A stretch of 64,000 bases of DNA from Pseudoalteromonas carrageenovora IAM 12662 (lineage in GTDB: Bacteria; Pseudomonadota; Gammaproteobacteria; Enterobacterales; Alteromonadaceae), in assembly GCF_900239935.1 (NCBI RefSeq), contig NZ_LT965929.1, forward strand, positions 124,001 to 188,000. The letters are read 5' to 3'. A model generated the notes under the pieces. It searched no databases, had not been told where the DNA came from, and worked only from the letters and a program-made list of their open reading frames with translations. Below are positions 9,367-18,880 of this stretch, piece after piece. Position 1 is the first letter of the stretch. Every line of letters starts with the position of its first letter. The translations under genes were made by a program, and so were the position numbers.

Positions 9367-10080
9367 TTAATTTGTTAAGTTTTCATCTTTTTTAGGTGCA
9401 AATACATCAACTCCTTTTTGTGTATTTGGCGAAAGCGAACTTGTGTCGTGTTCAATATGGCTTTTGTATAAATCACGCTTAGCGGCTATCCAGCCATATT
9501 TACCTTTACTTTCAAAAACGTAATTACCATTAGGGGTCGTAAATTGCCCGTATACAGCGTCTTTACCTACGGTTAAAACGGTATTGTGCATGTTCCCATC
9601 TATACCTGTTACTTGGCCAAAAATACTTTTATCGCCATTGCTAGCCTCACTCACGCTTGTAATTTCTGCTGTGTAGGTTTCTGCAGATTGCGGAATCGCT
9701 AAATCGAAGTTATCACCCATATTTAGTGCTTTTAGTGTTGGTAAATCAAACTCTATATAGGCTTCGTTGTTTAAATCGGTTGGTAGAACTTTGGCATTTT
9801 TAAGTATTGCTTTTGCATCATCCGAAAGCTTATTTATGGCATCAAAGTGCTCGGGTATTGAGGTTTTTGCAGGCTCAATATTTTTAACTGTTATTGGATC
9901 TTTGCTCATATCAATTGGTTGAGGTGCTTTTTGATTCGTCGCAAATTTAGAGTTCACAGGCACTACGTCAATAGCAATTGGGGCGATAGGTTTTGCTGCT
10001 TTTTTGGGAGTATTTAAAAATGAATAAATAGCATATGCCGATAAAGGAATGGCAATAATTAAGGCAACATAACGTTTCAT
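9367..10080 (-). CDS. Propeptide-like partner of the metzincin protease
   Basis: A 237-residue protein with an N-terminal membrane anchor or signal (residues ~4-22), a linker, then a beta-rich domain (residues ~100-210). That domain reads YIEFDLPTLKALNMGD, SIFGQVTGIDGN, TVLTVGKDAVYGQF and GNYVFESKG. This succession (enzyme-like strand, short G-V-G turn, then a V-x-G-x-F strand) resembles the N-terminal propeptide-like domain usually fused to bacterial reprolysin-type proteases. Here it is encoded alone just upstream of the catalytic protein. A role as chaperone, inhibitor or tether is inferred from this and is not proven. Confidence 0.55.
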   Translation of the reverse strand: MKRYVALIIAIPLSAYAIYSFLNTPKKAAKPIAPIAIDVVPVNSKFATNQKAPQPIDMSKDPITVKNIEPAKTSIPEHFDAINKLSDDAKAILKNAKVLPTDLNNEAYIEFDLPTLKALNMGDNFDLAIPQSAETYTAEITSVSEASNGDKSIFGQVTGIDGNMHNTVLTVGKDAVYGQFTTPNGNYVFESKGKYGWIAAKRDLYKSHIEHDTSSLSPNTQKGVDVFAPKKDENLTN

Positions 10081-10457
10081 TTGTTTCTCTTATGGGGTTT
10101 AAAGTTAACTAGGTGTTATGTTTTATAGTATAAAATAGTTTAGATCAAGTTTATAAATGTAATCATAAAGTGGTAAGAGGTGTCTTTGTAACTCATTGTA
10201 AAAAGGATCTTTACCTATTTTAGGACTGCTAAATGTAAATTTATGTATTGGTTTTTTACAATGTTCATGCACCCTGCAGGGCTGTTTTTAGGTACTTGTT
10301 TTGTTTTTATAATTACAATTATGAGTATGCTTTTTAAGCGTTAAAAAAAGTTTAACTATGCGTGAAAATTTTTCATTGGCCATAGCGTAATAGCCAATTG
10401 CAAAGCACTAACATGCAAAGTATGTTGTTTGCTGTAAAAATGAAGTATGAGGGATTT
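10081..10457. other. Divergent intergenic region
   Basis: This AT-rich stretch separates the protease operon from the BenE-like gene and must hold both promoters. A 27-codon frame at 10261-10344 would encode a hydrophobic peptide but has no Shine-Dalgarno sequence, so it is not called. No RNA gene or repeat was recognised. Confidence 0.4.
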
Positions 10458-11615
10458 ATGAAGGTATCTGATCAGTTGCTTAACCGAATTACAGCAGGGC
10501 TTGTAGCTGTAATTATTGGTTTTTCGAGTTCAATTGCACTGATTTATCAGGTAGTAATTACTTTAGGGGGCACGCCGGAGTTAGTTGCCAGTTGGATTTT
10601 AATGCTGGGTTTAGTAATGGGTATAACCTCAATTGGGTTATCGTATTATTACAAAGTGCCGGTTTTAATTGCGTGGTCTACTACAGGGGCTGCACTGCTT
10701 ATATCTAGTGCGCAGGGATATAATTTAGGTGAGGCAATTGGCGCGTTTATGCTCAGTGCATTGCTGGTTTTTTTGTCGGGTATTACTGGTTGGTTTGAAA
10801 AAATAATGAACCGTATACCTAGCGAACTGGCCTGTGCGATGCTGGCAGGCGTACTGGTTACTTTTGGTATTGATGTGTTTAATTTTATGAACGATATGCC
10901 GTTAGTAATTGGTTTAATGGTGCTCACGTACTTTATTGGCAAACGTTTTTTTGCACGTTTTGCTATGTTAAGCGTACTTATTGTAGGTGTGATGCTTGCT
11001 TGGCAAATGGGGCATATAGATACCAGCGCACTGCAATGGAAAATAAGCGAGTTTGCTTATATTGAACCCGTTTTTGATCTTCAAGCTTGTATTAGTATTG
11101 GCTTACCGCTTTATATAGTAACCATGACGTCGCAAAATTTACCTGGTATAGCGGTATTAAAAGCACATAAATATAAAGCGCCAATTTCGGCATCTTTAAA
11201 CGTTACAGGTTTTGTAAATTTACTAACCGCCCCATTTGGTGCTTATTCAATTAATTTAGCCGCGATAACTGCAGCAATTTGCATGAGTGATGAAGCCGAT
11301 AAAAACCACGATAAACGTTACTGGGCAAGTATTGCAGCCGGTGTATTTTATATTTTAATGGCGCTGAGTGCCGCTACGCTTGTTGGGCTGGTAGCCAGTT
11401 TACCTCAAGCTCTAATTTTAGCTTTAGCGGGTATTGCATTATTTGGCACCATTGCCAATAGTTTACAACAAGCACTTAATGGCAGTGAATATACAGAAGC
11501 CGCCATAGTTACGTTTTTAGTTACTGCATCTGATTTAACTATGCTGTCGGTTGGCTCCGCCTTTTGGGGAATAATTGCAGGTGTTTGCACGGTAATGATC
11601 ACCCGAAAAGATTAG
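10458..11615 (+). CDS. benE: BenE-family benzoate/proton symporter-like permease
   Basis: The start is set at ATG 10458 (MKVSDQLLNR), which has GAGGG four bases upstream; an earlier in-frame ATG at 10398 lacks such a site. The 385-residue protein has about 12 hydrophobic spans, the usual size for BenE/YdcO proteins. Family stretches seen include WSTTGAALL (~residue 55), PSELACAMLAGVL and SQNLPGIAVLKAH (~residue 235). BenE carriers import benzoate or related anions across the inner membrane with protons. No aromatic degradation genes lie nearby, so the substrate here is uncertain. Confidence 0.82.
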   Translation: MKVSDQLLNRITAGLVAVIIGFSSSIALIYQVVITLGGTPELVASWILMLGLVMGITSIGLSYYYKVPVLIAWSTTGAALLISSAQGYNLGEAIGAFMLSALLVFLSGITGWFEKIMNRIPSELACAMLAGVLVTFGIDVFNFMNDMPLVIGLMVLTYFIGKRFFARFAMLSVLIVGVMLAWQMGHIDTSALQWKISEFAYIEPVFDLQACISIGLPLYIVTMTSQNLPGIAVLKAHKYKAPISASLNVTGFVNLLTAPFGAYSINLAAITAAICMSDEADKNHDKRYWASIAAGVFYILMALSAATLVGLVASLPQALILALAGIALFGTIANSLQQALNGSEYTEAAIVTFLVTASDLTMLSVGSAFWGIIAGVCTVMITRKD

Positions 11616-11702
11616 ATGATTTAGTTTTTGTGCTATGTATTTCTTGGGCGTATTTATTCTTTGAAATAGTTTGAGTAGCTTGTATTCATGTTATGAAAAA
11701 TT

Positions 11703-11734
11703 ACGAGCTGCGCTCGTCACGCTAGCAAGCTACG
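11703..11734. repeat. Dispersed intergenic palindromic repeat, copy 1
   Basis: The palindrome ACGAGCTGCGCTCGT is followed by CACGCTAGCAAGCT. A closely similar unit occurs at 24595-24627 in another intergenic space, so it is a small dispersed element and not part of a gene. It may fold as a hairpin at transcript ends. Confidence 0.55.
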
Positions 11735-11828
11735 TGCCCAAAAGCATGAGCTAATCGTGTAGCAGCGAGTTTAACTCGTGCTTGTATTACATTCTATCGC
11801 GGCATAAATACTCTGCTACTCATGAATT

Positions 11829-11940
11829 ACACCACAGAGGACACAGAGGCGCTTCGCGCTACACAGAGAAAATACAGGTATAGGTTCATGGCTTCTCCTG
11901 TTCTTCTCCTTCACTTCTCTGTGGTTCATTTGTCCTGTAG
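11829..11940. repeat. Intergenic CACAGAGG-type inverted repeat
   Basis: The sequence contains CCACAGAGGACACAGAGG, then a short GCGCTTCGCGC palindrome and ACACAGAGAAAA. About 60 bases later it has the opposing CTTCTCTGTGG and TGTCCTGTAG. The two arms can pair loosely. This looks like a non-coding intergenic repeat unit; no reading frame is present. The rest of 11616-12060 contains only the small palindrome at 11703 and the terminator at 12004. Confidence 0.45.
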
Positions 11941-12003
11941 ACGTGGAGTTTGATCGCGCAAAATATTAGCTATGATATTTAATAAATGTTTATCTTTAAA
12001 ATT

Positions 12004-12037
12004 AAAAAGCGGTGTTAAATGTAACACCGCTTTTTTT
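12004..12037. terminator. Bidirectional rho-independent terminator
   Basis: A perfect 9-bp stem (GCGGTGTTA at 12009-12017 with TAACACCGC at 12022-12030) has a 4-base loop. It is flanked by A5 on the left and T7 on the right, so it works in both directions. It ends the hemH transcript from the minus strand. Confidence 0.9.
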
Positions 12038-12060
12038 GCGAACTATGTATTATTCATGCT

Positions 12061-13080
12061 TTAGAGCATAGGTTTGATCACATCAAATATGGCATCAATA
12101 TGATCGTCTCTGTCGTTTAAAGCGGCTATGTAGCGGTATTTTTCGCCGCCGGCATTTTCGAATATTTCACGGTTTTCTTCTTCTAGCTCTTCAAGCGTTT
12201 CTAGGCAGTCGGCACTAAAAGCTGGGCTTATAATAGCTACATCGGTGATGTTTTCATCTGGTAAGGCTGCAAGAGTTGCATCTGTGTAGGGTTTTAACCA
12301 TTCAGCTTTACCAAAGCGACTTTGAAAAGTACTTATAACTTTGTCTTTATCTAGGCCTAGCTTTTCAACAACTAAACGTGTGGTTTGCAGACATAGGCAG
12401 TGATAAGGGTCACCTCTGTCTAAAAACAGTTTAGGCATGCCGTGATACGAAAAAACCAGTTTTTGTGGCATACCGTTTTTTTCTAAATCTTCACTTATAC
12501 TATTAGCAAGCGACTCTATATAACGGGTATTTTTGTGATAACCATTTACAAAGTGCAGCTCTGGCACCCAGCGCCATTTGCGCAGTACATTAGAGACCGC
12601 GTCAAATGTTGAACCCGTCGTTGGGCTTGAATACTGAGGATACATTGGCAAAATAATAATACGCGTTAAGCCTTTATCGCGTAGCGCTTCAAGACCTGCC
12701 TCTATAGAAGGATTACCGTAGCGCATAGCCATAACAACTTCGGTGTTTGCATAACCTTGCTCTTTTAATAAGGTGTTTAATTTAAGACTTTGCTGGCGAG
12801 TTATGTGAGTAAGCGGCGAGCCGTTTTCGGTCCATATGCTTTCGTATAATTTTGCAGAACGTTTAGGGCGTACGCGCAAAATTATGCCATGTAAAATTAC
12901 CATCCATACTAGGCGAGGAATTTCTACAATACGAGGGTCAGATAAAAACTCACGTAAATATGTACGTAGTGCTGCGGGCGTTGGCGCATCGGGGCTGCCT
13001 AAGTTAGTAAGTAACATCCCCGTTTTTTGATTAAAACGCCCGTCGTGGGGATTGTCAGTAACAGCAGAAAATCGCGACAC
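12061..13080 (-). CDS. hemH: Ferrochelatase
   Basis: Ferrochelatase inserts Fe2+ into protoporphyrin IX, the last step of heme synthesis. The 339-residue protein has the family N-terminus GMLLTNLGSPDAPTP and the active-site region FSYHGMPKLFLDRGDPY (~residues 195-210), including the catalytic histidine. FQSRFGKAEWLKPYTD and SPAFSADCLETLEELEEE carry the second histidine-equivalent/glutamate region. The GTG at 13080 is preferred because AAGGAG lies six bases upstream. An upstream TTG in frame would add only five residues and would itself overlap that site. A strong terminator follows. Confidence 0.95.
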   Translation of the reverse strand: MSRFSAVTDNPHDGRFNQKTGMLLTNLGSPDAPTPAALRTYLREFLSDPRIVEIPRLVWMVILHGIILRVRPKRSAKLYESIWTENGSPLTHITRQQSLKLNTLLKEQGYANTEVVMAMRYGNPSIEAGLEALRDKGLTRIIILPMYPQYSSPTTGSTFDAVSNVLRKWRWVPELHFVNGYHKNTRYIESLANSISEDLEKNGMPQKLVFSYHGMPKLFLDRGDPYHCLCLQTTRLVVEKLGLDKDKVISTFQSRFGKAEWLKPYTDATLAALPDENITDVAIISPAFSADCLETLEELEEENREIFENAGGEKYRYIAALNDRDDHIDAIFDVIKPML

Positions 13081-13181
13081 GGTGTGCTCCTTCAAGCAAA
13101 GTTAGTTAAATAAGCAAAATTTTAGGTTATGCAAGGTAGATTTAGCCACATTGTAACGAAAAAAACTGCGGTTTAGATCAA

Positions 13182-14510
13182 TCATTTAGCGCTTTTAACC
13201 ATTATTCTAAATGGTGCTGGTTTTTTAGCTTCAAGCTGTTGTAATTTTTCGATTGATTTTGGGCTAAATACATGTCCTTTAGGTAGTAACATTATGCCAG
13301 TGTGGTTATGCAGTGCATGGCTTAGCACCATGTTCTCTTTAAGCTCACTTGCTTTACAAATTTGTATAGTACCAGCGCTACTTAATTTTTCGTTTAATTT
13401 TGCGTGGCTAGCTTCAAGCGCGCGTACAATTTTTGGGTGATAAAATGAGCCACTGTAAAGTTTTACGCTTTCAAGAGCGTGTTCGTGGCGCTGTTTATCG
13501 TCAGTTATATTGCATTGCTCAAACGCATCCCAATAATCGCGCGCCACACCTAATACCATAGCACCTATTGGAATATCGTTTCCGGCAAGGCCTTTAGGTA
13601 ACCCATTTCCATTATAACGCTCAAACTGATGGTAAATAGCATCCGATACATCGTGTAAATGTATGGCAGGCATAAGCATTAGCTGTGCTGTACTTGGGTG
13701 AGTGTAAAATGTTTTACGTTGTTGCTCAGTTAAAGAGTTTACTGGTTTTTTATAGAGCTCGGGGTCCATTGCGAGTAAGCCTATTTGCGCTAAGTAACCT
13801 GCCATAGGGGCAAGGTCGATACTTTTTTGCGATAGGTTTAAATAAAGCGCTATTTGCGTGCAGGTATTGGCAATATTTTGTGCTTTATTTCCATCTAAGT
13901 ATGGGTTTGCATTAATAAAATTATAAAGTAGCTCTACGGTTGCTTTGTGCTCGTGTTTTTCTCGCTCGTTAGCCGACTCTAGTTGTTTTAGCACTTTTTT
14001 AATTTGTAGCGTTCGCTTTTCTACGCTTTGCTCTAATGTGTTATTTAGCTCTAGTAACTCTTGGTTTTGTGCTTTAACTTGCTGCTCTAGCTTTTTATTT
14101 TGTTTTTTTAATGCAAACTTTTCAAGGCTGTCTTTAATACTACGAAGCAGTAAGTCGTTTTGCCATGGCTTTTGAATATACCCATTTATTTGCCCTTGGT
14201 TTACTGCTGCAAGCGTGGTTTCAATGTCAGCATAGCCAGTTAAAAGTATACGCTGGGTGTCGGGGGCAATAGCGCGTGCTTTTTCTAAAAACTCAGCGCC
14301 GTTCATTCCAGGCATTCGCATATCACTAATAATTAAGCCAAACTCGTGATTTTTAAAAAGCGTTAGTGCGCTTTGTGGGTTGTCACACACTATTACTGAA
14401 AGCTCATTCACTTTAAGTAAACGTGTTAACGAACGCAGTACAATTTCGTCATCGTCTATGCAAAGTACATCAACTTGATTAATAGGTGTGCTGGATGTTG
14501 TTTGTGTCAT
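13182..14510 (-). CDS. Response regulator with degenerate HD-GYP domain
   Basis: A 442-residue protein. An intact receiver domain (residues ~10-120) has the acidic pocket CIDDDE, phospho-acceptor SDMRMPGMNG and lysine IQKPW. A coiled coil (~125-185) follows, then a domain aligned by eye to HD-GYP (~200-400). There HPSTAQL, FERYNGNGLPKGLAG and DIPIGAMVLGVA keep the frame of the family. The HD pair is replaced (YLAQIGLLAM), HHE by YHQ, and GYP by GLP. Hydrolysis of cyclic di-GMP is therefore unlikely, and a binding or adaptor role is more plausible. It diverges from the kinase gene at 14710, its probable partner. Confidence 0.85.
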   Translation of the reverse strand: MTQTTSSTPINQVDVLCIDDDEIVLRSLTRLLKVNELSVIVCDNPQSALTLFKNHEFGLIISDMRMPGMNGAEFLEKARAIAPDTQRILLTGYADIETTLAAVNQGQINGYIQKPWQNDLLLRSIKDSLEKFALKKQNKKLEQQVKAQNQELLELNNTLEQSVEKRTLQIKKVLKQLESANEREKHEHKATVELLYNFINANPYLDGNKAQNIANTCTQIALYLNLSQKSIDLAPMAGYLAQIGLLAMDPELYKKPVNSLTEQQRKTFYTHPSTAQLMLMPAIHLHDVSDAIYHQFERYNGNGLPKGLAGNDIPIGAMVLGVARDYWDAFEQCNITDDKQRHEHALESVKLYSGSFYHPKIVRALEASHAKLNEKLSSAGTIQICKASELKENMVLSHALHNHTGIMLLPKGHVFSPKSIEKLQQLEAKKPAPFRIMVKSAK

Positions 14511-14709
14511 GGTTCACCTTGAAATTACTACTGCTTAAATAATAGCTTAAAACTGCTACGGCGTATTTATCGTTAAAGCAATTTACTATTTTGTTCAAAA
14601 TATACACTAAAGTAATGGGCTATTACCTATAAATAATTGAGGCTAGTTGCAAATTTGTATGTTGACGACTAAACGTTAGGTATTAACGCTATATATATGG
14701 ACTAAAGGA

Positions 14710-15672
14710 ATGAAAGGATCAGGTCGCGATTTTGAGCAGGCTTTTTTAAACGAGCAAAAACTTCGCTTAGCGGCAGAGCAACTACTTAAAGATAAAAGCG
14801 ATGTTTTAGTTGCAATAAATAATGAGTTGCAAAAAAAGGTGGCCGATTTAGAGCACCAGCAAGCATTGTTTGTACAAACAGAAAAAATGGCTACGCTTGG
14901 CACCCTTAGTGCTGGCATTGCTCATGAAATAAATAATCCGCTAGCATATGTTATGAGCAATATAGAAAGTATTCAGCATGCAACCCCTTTACTCGTCACT
15001 CTTTTGAAGCTTAATGAGCAATATCTTAATAACGAAATTAAAGAAACTCACTTTAAGCACGAGCTCGATATACTCAATTTACAATATCCTTATGCATGGC
15101 TGTATAACAATTTACCTGGGCAAGTAAACGACAGCGTTGAGGGCCTGAAGCGCATTAAACAAATAGTACATAATTTATTAGACTTTGCTCACCCAAGCAC
15201 ACAACAAGACAAACAGTTAACAGATATAACTGTGGCTGCAAAAAATGCTTTAAAATTGCTCAGCAGTAAACTTAAGTTATGTGAAATTAAAACACGTTTT
15301 GAGCCTTTACCACTTATTTGGTGTAATTTATCGTCAATTAATCAAATTTTTGTCAATTTACTAATGAACGCGTGGCATGCTTGCGAATACGATTTAGAAA
15401 AAGGCTGCATAATTGAAGTTAATCTTTTTGAAATAGAGGAAAATATTTGTATTGAAATAAAAGATAACGGTTGCGGCATGACTGAGCACACAATAGAGCA
15501 TATTTTTGACCCTTTTTACACAACCAAAGAGGTGGGTAGAGGGACTGGCATGGGAATGACACTTGTATATGCTATGGTGCGCGATCATGGTGGAAAAATA
15601 GAAATTAACAGCATATTAGAGACAGGTTCGACCATTCATTGTCTATTCCCTTTAAAAACACCAATCAACTAA
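14710..15672 (+). CDS. Soluble sensor histidine kinase
   Basis: A 320-residue kinase with no membrane segment. The first ~60 residues form a coiled coil. The phospho-acceptor helix is GTLSAGIAHEINNPLAYV (~residues 60-78), as in the HPK4-type kinases. The ATPase domain has an N box (VNLLMNAWHAC), G1 (DNGCGMT), F box (FDPFYTTKEVGRGTGMGM) and the C-terminal strand GSTIHCLFPL. The input signal must reach it through other proteins, since no sensor domain is present. AAAGGA lies just upstream of the ATG. It diverges from the receiver/HD-GYP-like gene at 14510 and the two probably form one pathway. Confidence 0.88.
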   Translation: MKGSGRDFEQAFLNEQKLRLAAEQLLKDKSDVLVAINNELQKKVADLEHQQALFVQTEKMATLGTLSAGIAHEINNPLAYVMSNIESIQHATPLLVTLLKLNEQYLNNEIKETHFKHELDILNLQYPYAWLYNNLPGQVNDSVEGLKRIKQIVHNLLDFAHPSTQQDKQLTDITVAAKNALKLLSSKLKLCEIKTRFEPLPLIWCNLSSINQIFVNLLMNAWHACEYDLEKGCIIEVNLFEIEENICIEIKDNGCGMTEHTIEHIFDPFYTTKEVGRGTGMGMTLVYAMVRDHGGKIEINSILETGSTIHCLFPLKTPIN

Positions 15673-15917
15673 TAAAACTACATTGTAAATAATTCGTTAA
15701 CAATTCTATTTATTGAAATATAATGCCTTATTAGGGTGTATATTAATCAATTAAACGTGGTTTTATCCCATCTTTAAGGTTATTTGCATACTTACACCAA
15801 AAAATTAGATTTTTTCATTTCTTTTTGTTTGCATATGTTGCTAGGATGTTTGCAACAAGCGGCACATAACACCGCTTTAACAAATTAAACAGAACACACA
15901 AAAACAGGGTCGTCACC

Positions 15918-18458
15918 ATGTCAACATACCGTTTAAACACATTAGCTGCAGCCGTTGCGTTTGCTTTTAGCGCACCGAGCATTGTAAACGCACAAGAAGC
16001 GCCTGTTCAGGCACAGCAAAACATAGAACAAATATCTGTATTAGGATCGCGCGTTTCTAACCGTACCTCAACTGAGTCTTCGTCACCTATAGATTTAATA
16101 GACGCAGATGATTTAAATAAAGGTGGGTTTACAGAGTTAGGGCAAAGCCTGCAAGCAACAGCGCCTTCGTTTAACTTTTCGCGTACACAGGTATCTGATG
16201 GCTCTGATTTATTTAGACCTGCAACGCTTCGTGGTTTACAGCCTGATCAAACGTTAGTTTTGGTTAACGGTAAGCGCCGCCATAATCAATCAATTTTTGG
16301 CCTTAACGGTACTGTAGGTGCGGGCGCTGCCGGCACCGATATGAACGCTATTCCGCTTACTGCACTTAAAGGTGTAGAGGTATTACGTGATGGCGCAGCA
16401 GCGCAGTACGGTTCAGATGCAATTGCGGGCGTAATTAACTTATCACTTAATAATTCAACGGGTGTAACCACTGGTTACGTTCAGTACGGTGGCACCAGTG
16501 AAGGTGACGGCGATACGCTTTCTGCAGGTTTAAATCGTGGTTTTGACTTAGGCAACGAAGGCGGCTTTATTAACTTATCGCTTGAATACCGCGATGCCGA
16601 TGGTACAAACAGAGCTGAGCGCGATACGGGCGGCTCGTTAAATGTTGAACCCGGTACGCTTAGTGAAGATGTACGTTGGAGCCAAGGTAATTCTGAAAGT
16701 GAATTTACCTCGTTGTTTTACAATATGGCATTGCCTATGGGCGACGGCGAGCTTTACTCGTTTGGTGGTTACTCTGAGCGAACTGCACTAGGTAATGGCT
16801 TTTACCGCAACTTTAACGAAGCCTCTAAAAACGTAACTCAAGTGTACAGTGATGGTTTTTTACCTCGTATTTATAACGAAGCTGAAGATATTTCAGTAGC
16901 GGTTGGTTTTAGAGGCGATATAAACCCAGATTGGAATTACGATGTATCGGCAGTGTATGGTGAAAACCAATACGACTTTACCTCACGTAATACTATAAAT
17001 GCCTCTTATGCGGCGGAGTACGTATTTAACAACCCAGATGCAAGCGATGCCGATATAGCAGCAAATGCAGGCCCAAGCGGCGGTTACTCTGGTGGCTTTA
17101 GGTTTGATCAAACTACGGTTAATTTAGATGTAAACGGTATTGTAGATATTGGCCGCAATGAACCTTTATATGTAACTATTGGTGCAGAATACCGTAAAGA
17201 AAACTACGAAATAGTACCTGGCGATGAAGCATCTTACGCATGTGGCTTGGCAAATACGGATGCTTCGTATCCATCAGTAAACGATTCTGATCAGTTTGCA
17301 GAGTGTGGTTTTCAGGCGTATAACGGCCTGCGCCCAGAGGCAACTAATGAAAGCGATCGCAACAGTTACGCGTTTTATGTAGACGTAGAAACTATGATCA
17401 CTGACGCATGGAACGTAAGTGGTGCGCTGCGCTACGAGGACTTTTCGGATGCGGGTGATGATTTAATTGGTAAGTTAGCCACACGTTATGAATTTAACGA
17501 TGACTTTGCTGTGCGTGGTGCGGTATCTACTGGCTTTAGAGCACCTTCGCTTCAACAAAGTGGTTATACAGCATTTACGACTAACCTAGGTTCTGACGGA
17601 ACACTTACGCAGTCGTTCACTGCAAATACGGGGACTGCTTTTCCAAGTGCGTTAGGTGTAGATAGCCTAGAGCTTGAGACATCAACTAACTACAGCGCAG
17701 GTTTTGTTTACGATGTAACAAGTGAGCTTTCGTTAACGGTTGATTTTTACCGCGTAGAAATTAAAGACCGTATTACCCTTGGTAGTTTACTTTCTGCGGA
17801 TGATGTTGCCTTTAGTGATGAAGCCGTAGCTGCTTTACAAGCAACAGGCGCCGTGCAAGCTAACTACTTTTCAAACTCTGTAGACTCAACTACGCAAGGT
17901 GTTGATATTATTGCATCTTACCGTACAGAGGTTGAAGGCGGAAACTTTGGTGTAACCTTTGCTGGCAACTTAAACGACACTAAAATTGATAACGTGAACG
18001 CAGAAGAAGGTATTCCTGAGTCGGTTGCGTTTGATGATTTACAACGTAGCTTTTTTACTGATGGGCAGCCAAGTGAACGTGCCACACTAACGTTTGATTA
18101 CGAGCGTGATGTTTACACATCAACACTTCGTTTTAACTACTTTGGCGAAACAGACGTTAAGTACTTTGGTAACGACCATATCTCTTTACCAGGAGAGCTT
18201 TCGCCGACTGGTTCGTTTAAACCAACAAGCACGGTTGAATCAGCAGTATTAGTGGATTTAAACGTTAGCTACCAAATTAACGAAATATTTAATTTATCAG
18301 TGGGCGCCGACAACGTATTTGATGAAACCCCAGATGAATTAGGTGACGACGAAGTACTTAATTTTATCACCAATGGTGCGTTTAAATACCCTGTACGTGC
18401 ATTGCCTTATGGCTTTGACGGGCGTACTTACTATGCAAAAGTAAGCTTTGAATTTTAA
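15918..18458 (+). CDS. TonB-dependent outer membrane receptor
   Basis: An 846-residue outer membrane protein with a signal peptide (cleavage after IVNAQ, ~residue 25). The TonB-box-like EQISVLGSR precedes a plug domain (~residues 50-170) with LRGLQPDQTLVLVNGKRRH and VEVLRDGAAAQYGSDAIAGV. The rest is a 22-strand-type barrel ending in the family C-terminus AKVSFEF with terminal phenylalanine. Such receptors import siderophores, vitamins or oligosaccharides using TonB energy. The substrate cannot be assigned, as no transport or degradation genes flank it. It ends at a strong terminator at 18532. Confidence 0.93.
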   Translation: MSTYRLNTLAAAVAFAFSAPSIVNAQEAPVQAQQNIEQISVLGSRVSNRTSTESSSPIDLIDADDLNKGGFTELGQSLQATAPSFNFSRTQVSDGSDLFRPATLRGLQPDQTLVLVNGKRRHNQSIFGLNGTVGAGAAGTDMNAIPLTALKGVEVLRDGAAAQYGSDAIAGVINLSLNNSTGVTTGYVQYGGTSEGDGDTLSAGLNRGFDLGNEGGFINLSLEYRDADGTNRAERDTGGSLNVEPGTLSEDVRWSQGNSESEFTSLFYNMALPMGDGELYSFGGYSERTALGNGFYRNFNEASKNVTQVYSDGFLPRIYNEAEDISVAVGFRGDINPDWNYDVSAVYGENQYDFTSRNTINASYAAEYVFNNPDASDADIAANAGPSGGYSGGFRFDQTTVNLDVNGIVDIGRNEPLYVTIGAEYRKENYEIVPGDEASYACGLANTDASYPSVNDSDQFAECGFQAYNGLRPEATNESDRNSYAFYVDVETMITDAWNVSGALRYEDFSDAGDDLIGKLATRYEFNDDFAVRGAVSTGFRAPSLQQSGYTAFTTNLGSDGTLTQSFTANTGTAFPSALGVDSLELETSTNYSAGFVYDVTSELSLTVDFYRVEIKDRITLGSLLSADDVAFSDEAVAALQATGAVQANYFSNSVDSTTQGVDIIASYRTEVEGGNFGVTFAGNLNDTKIDNVNAEEGIPESVAFDDLQRSFFTDGQPSERATLTFDYERDVYTSTLRFNYFGETDVKYFGNDHISLPGELSPTGSFKPTSTVESAVLVDLNVSYQINEIFNLSVGADNVFDETPDELGDDEVLNFITNGAFKYPVRALPYGFDGRTYYAKVSFEF

Positions 18459-18531
18459 TTAAAGCTAAAAACTATTTAACCTGAACTCTGGCTAGAGATA
18501 GATTTATTATCCAGGGTTTAGGTTGTTTATT

Positions 18532-18559
18532 AAGCGCAGTTATTTACTGCGCTTTTTTT
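18532..18559 (+). terminator. Rho-independent terminator after the TonB receptor
   Basis: A perfect 9-bp stem (AAGCGCAGT with ACTGCGCTT) around a 5-base loop TATTT, followed by a T run. It lies 73 bases after the receptor stop codon. Confidence 0.9.
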
Positions 18560-18679
18560 ATGCATATTTATTATGACAAAATAGCGTTATGCAATGATAA
18601 AAATACTTGCAAGGTTGAAAATTAGGCATACAATCGCCACTTCTTAAAATAGAAACTCATAGTCAAAATAGGAAATAAA

Positions 18680-18880
18680 ATGGCTAAAAAATCGAAAAAC
18701 AAATCGGTAAATAAAAGCGCGGTAGACACCGGCCGAGGTGTTATTAATCATAATGCGCTTGCGGCTTTAGTAACCTCTAAAGTGTTTAAACCACAAGTGG
18801 TAAAAGCTAAAAAAGGTAAAGGTTCGTTTAAACGCAGCAGTAAGCATGTAGGACGAGAGTCTTATTTAATCGCGGCTTAA
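18680..18880 (+). CDS. arfA: Alternative ribosome-rescue factor A
   Basis: A 66-residue basic protein recognised by NHNALAALVTSKVF followed by KAKKGKGSFKRSSKH. These match the ArfA core in which an N-A-x-x-AL helix precedes KNKKGKGSYxRKGKH. ArfA rescues ribosomes stalled on mRNAs lacking a stop codon by recruiting RF2, as a back-up to tmRNA. In known arfA genes a hairpin near the 3' end makes the message itself non-stop. Here a 15-bp hairpin covers codons 60 to the stop, which is consistent. The C-terminal tail is short (YLIAA) compared with E. coli. Confidence 0.85.
   Translation: MAKKSKNKSVNKSAVDTGRGVINHNALAALVTSKVFKPQVVKAKKGKGSFKRSSKHVGRESYLIAA

Noticed and set aside
10261..10344. 27-codon hydrophobic frame before the BenE-like gene
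   Set aside because: No ribosome site is seen, and AT-rich DNA readily gives short hydrophobic frames.
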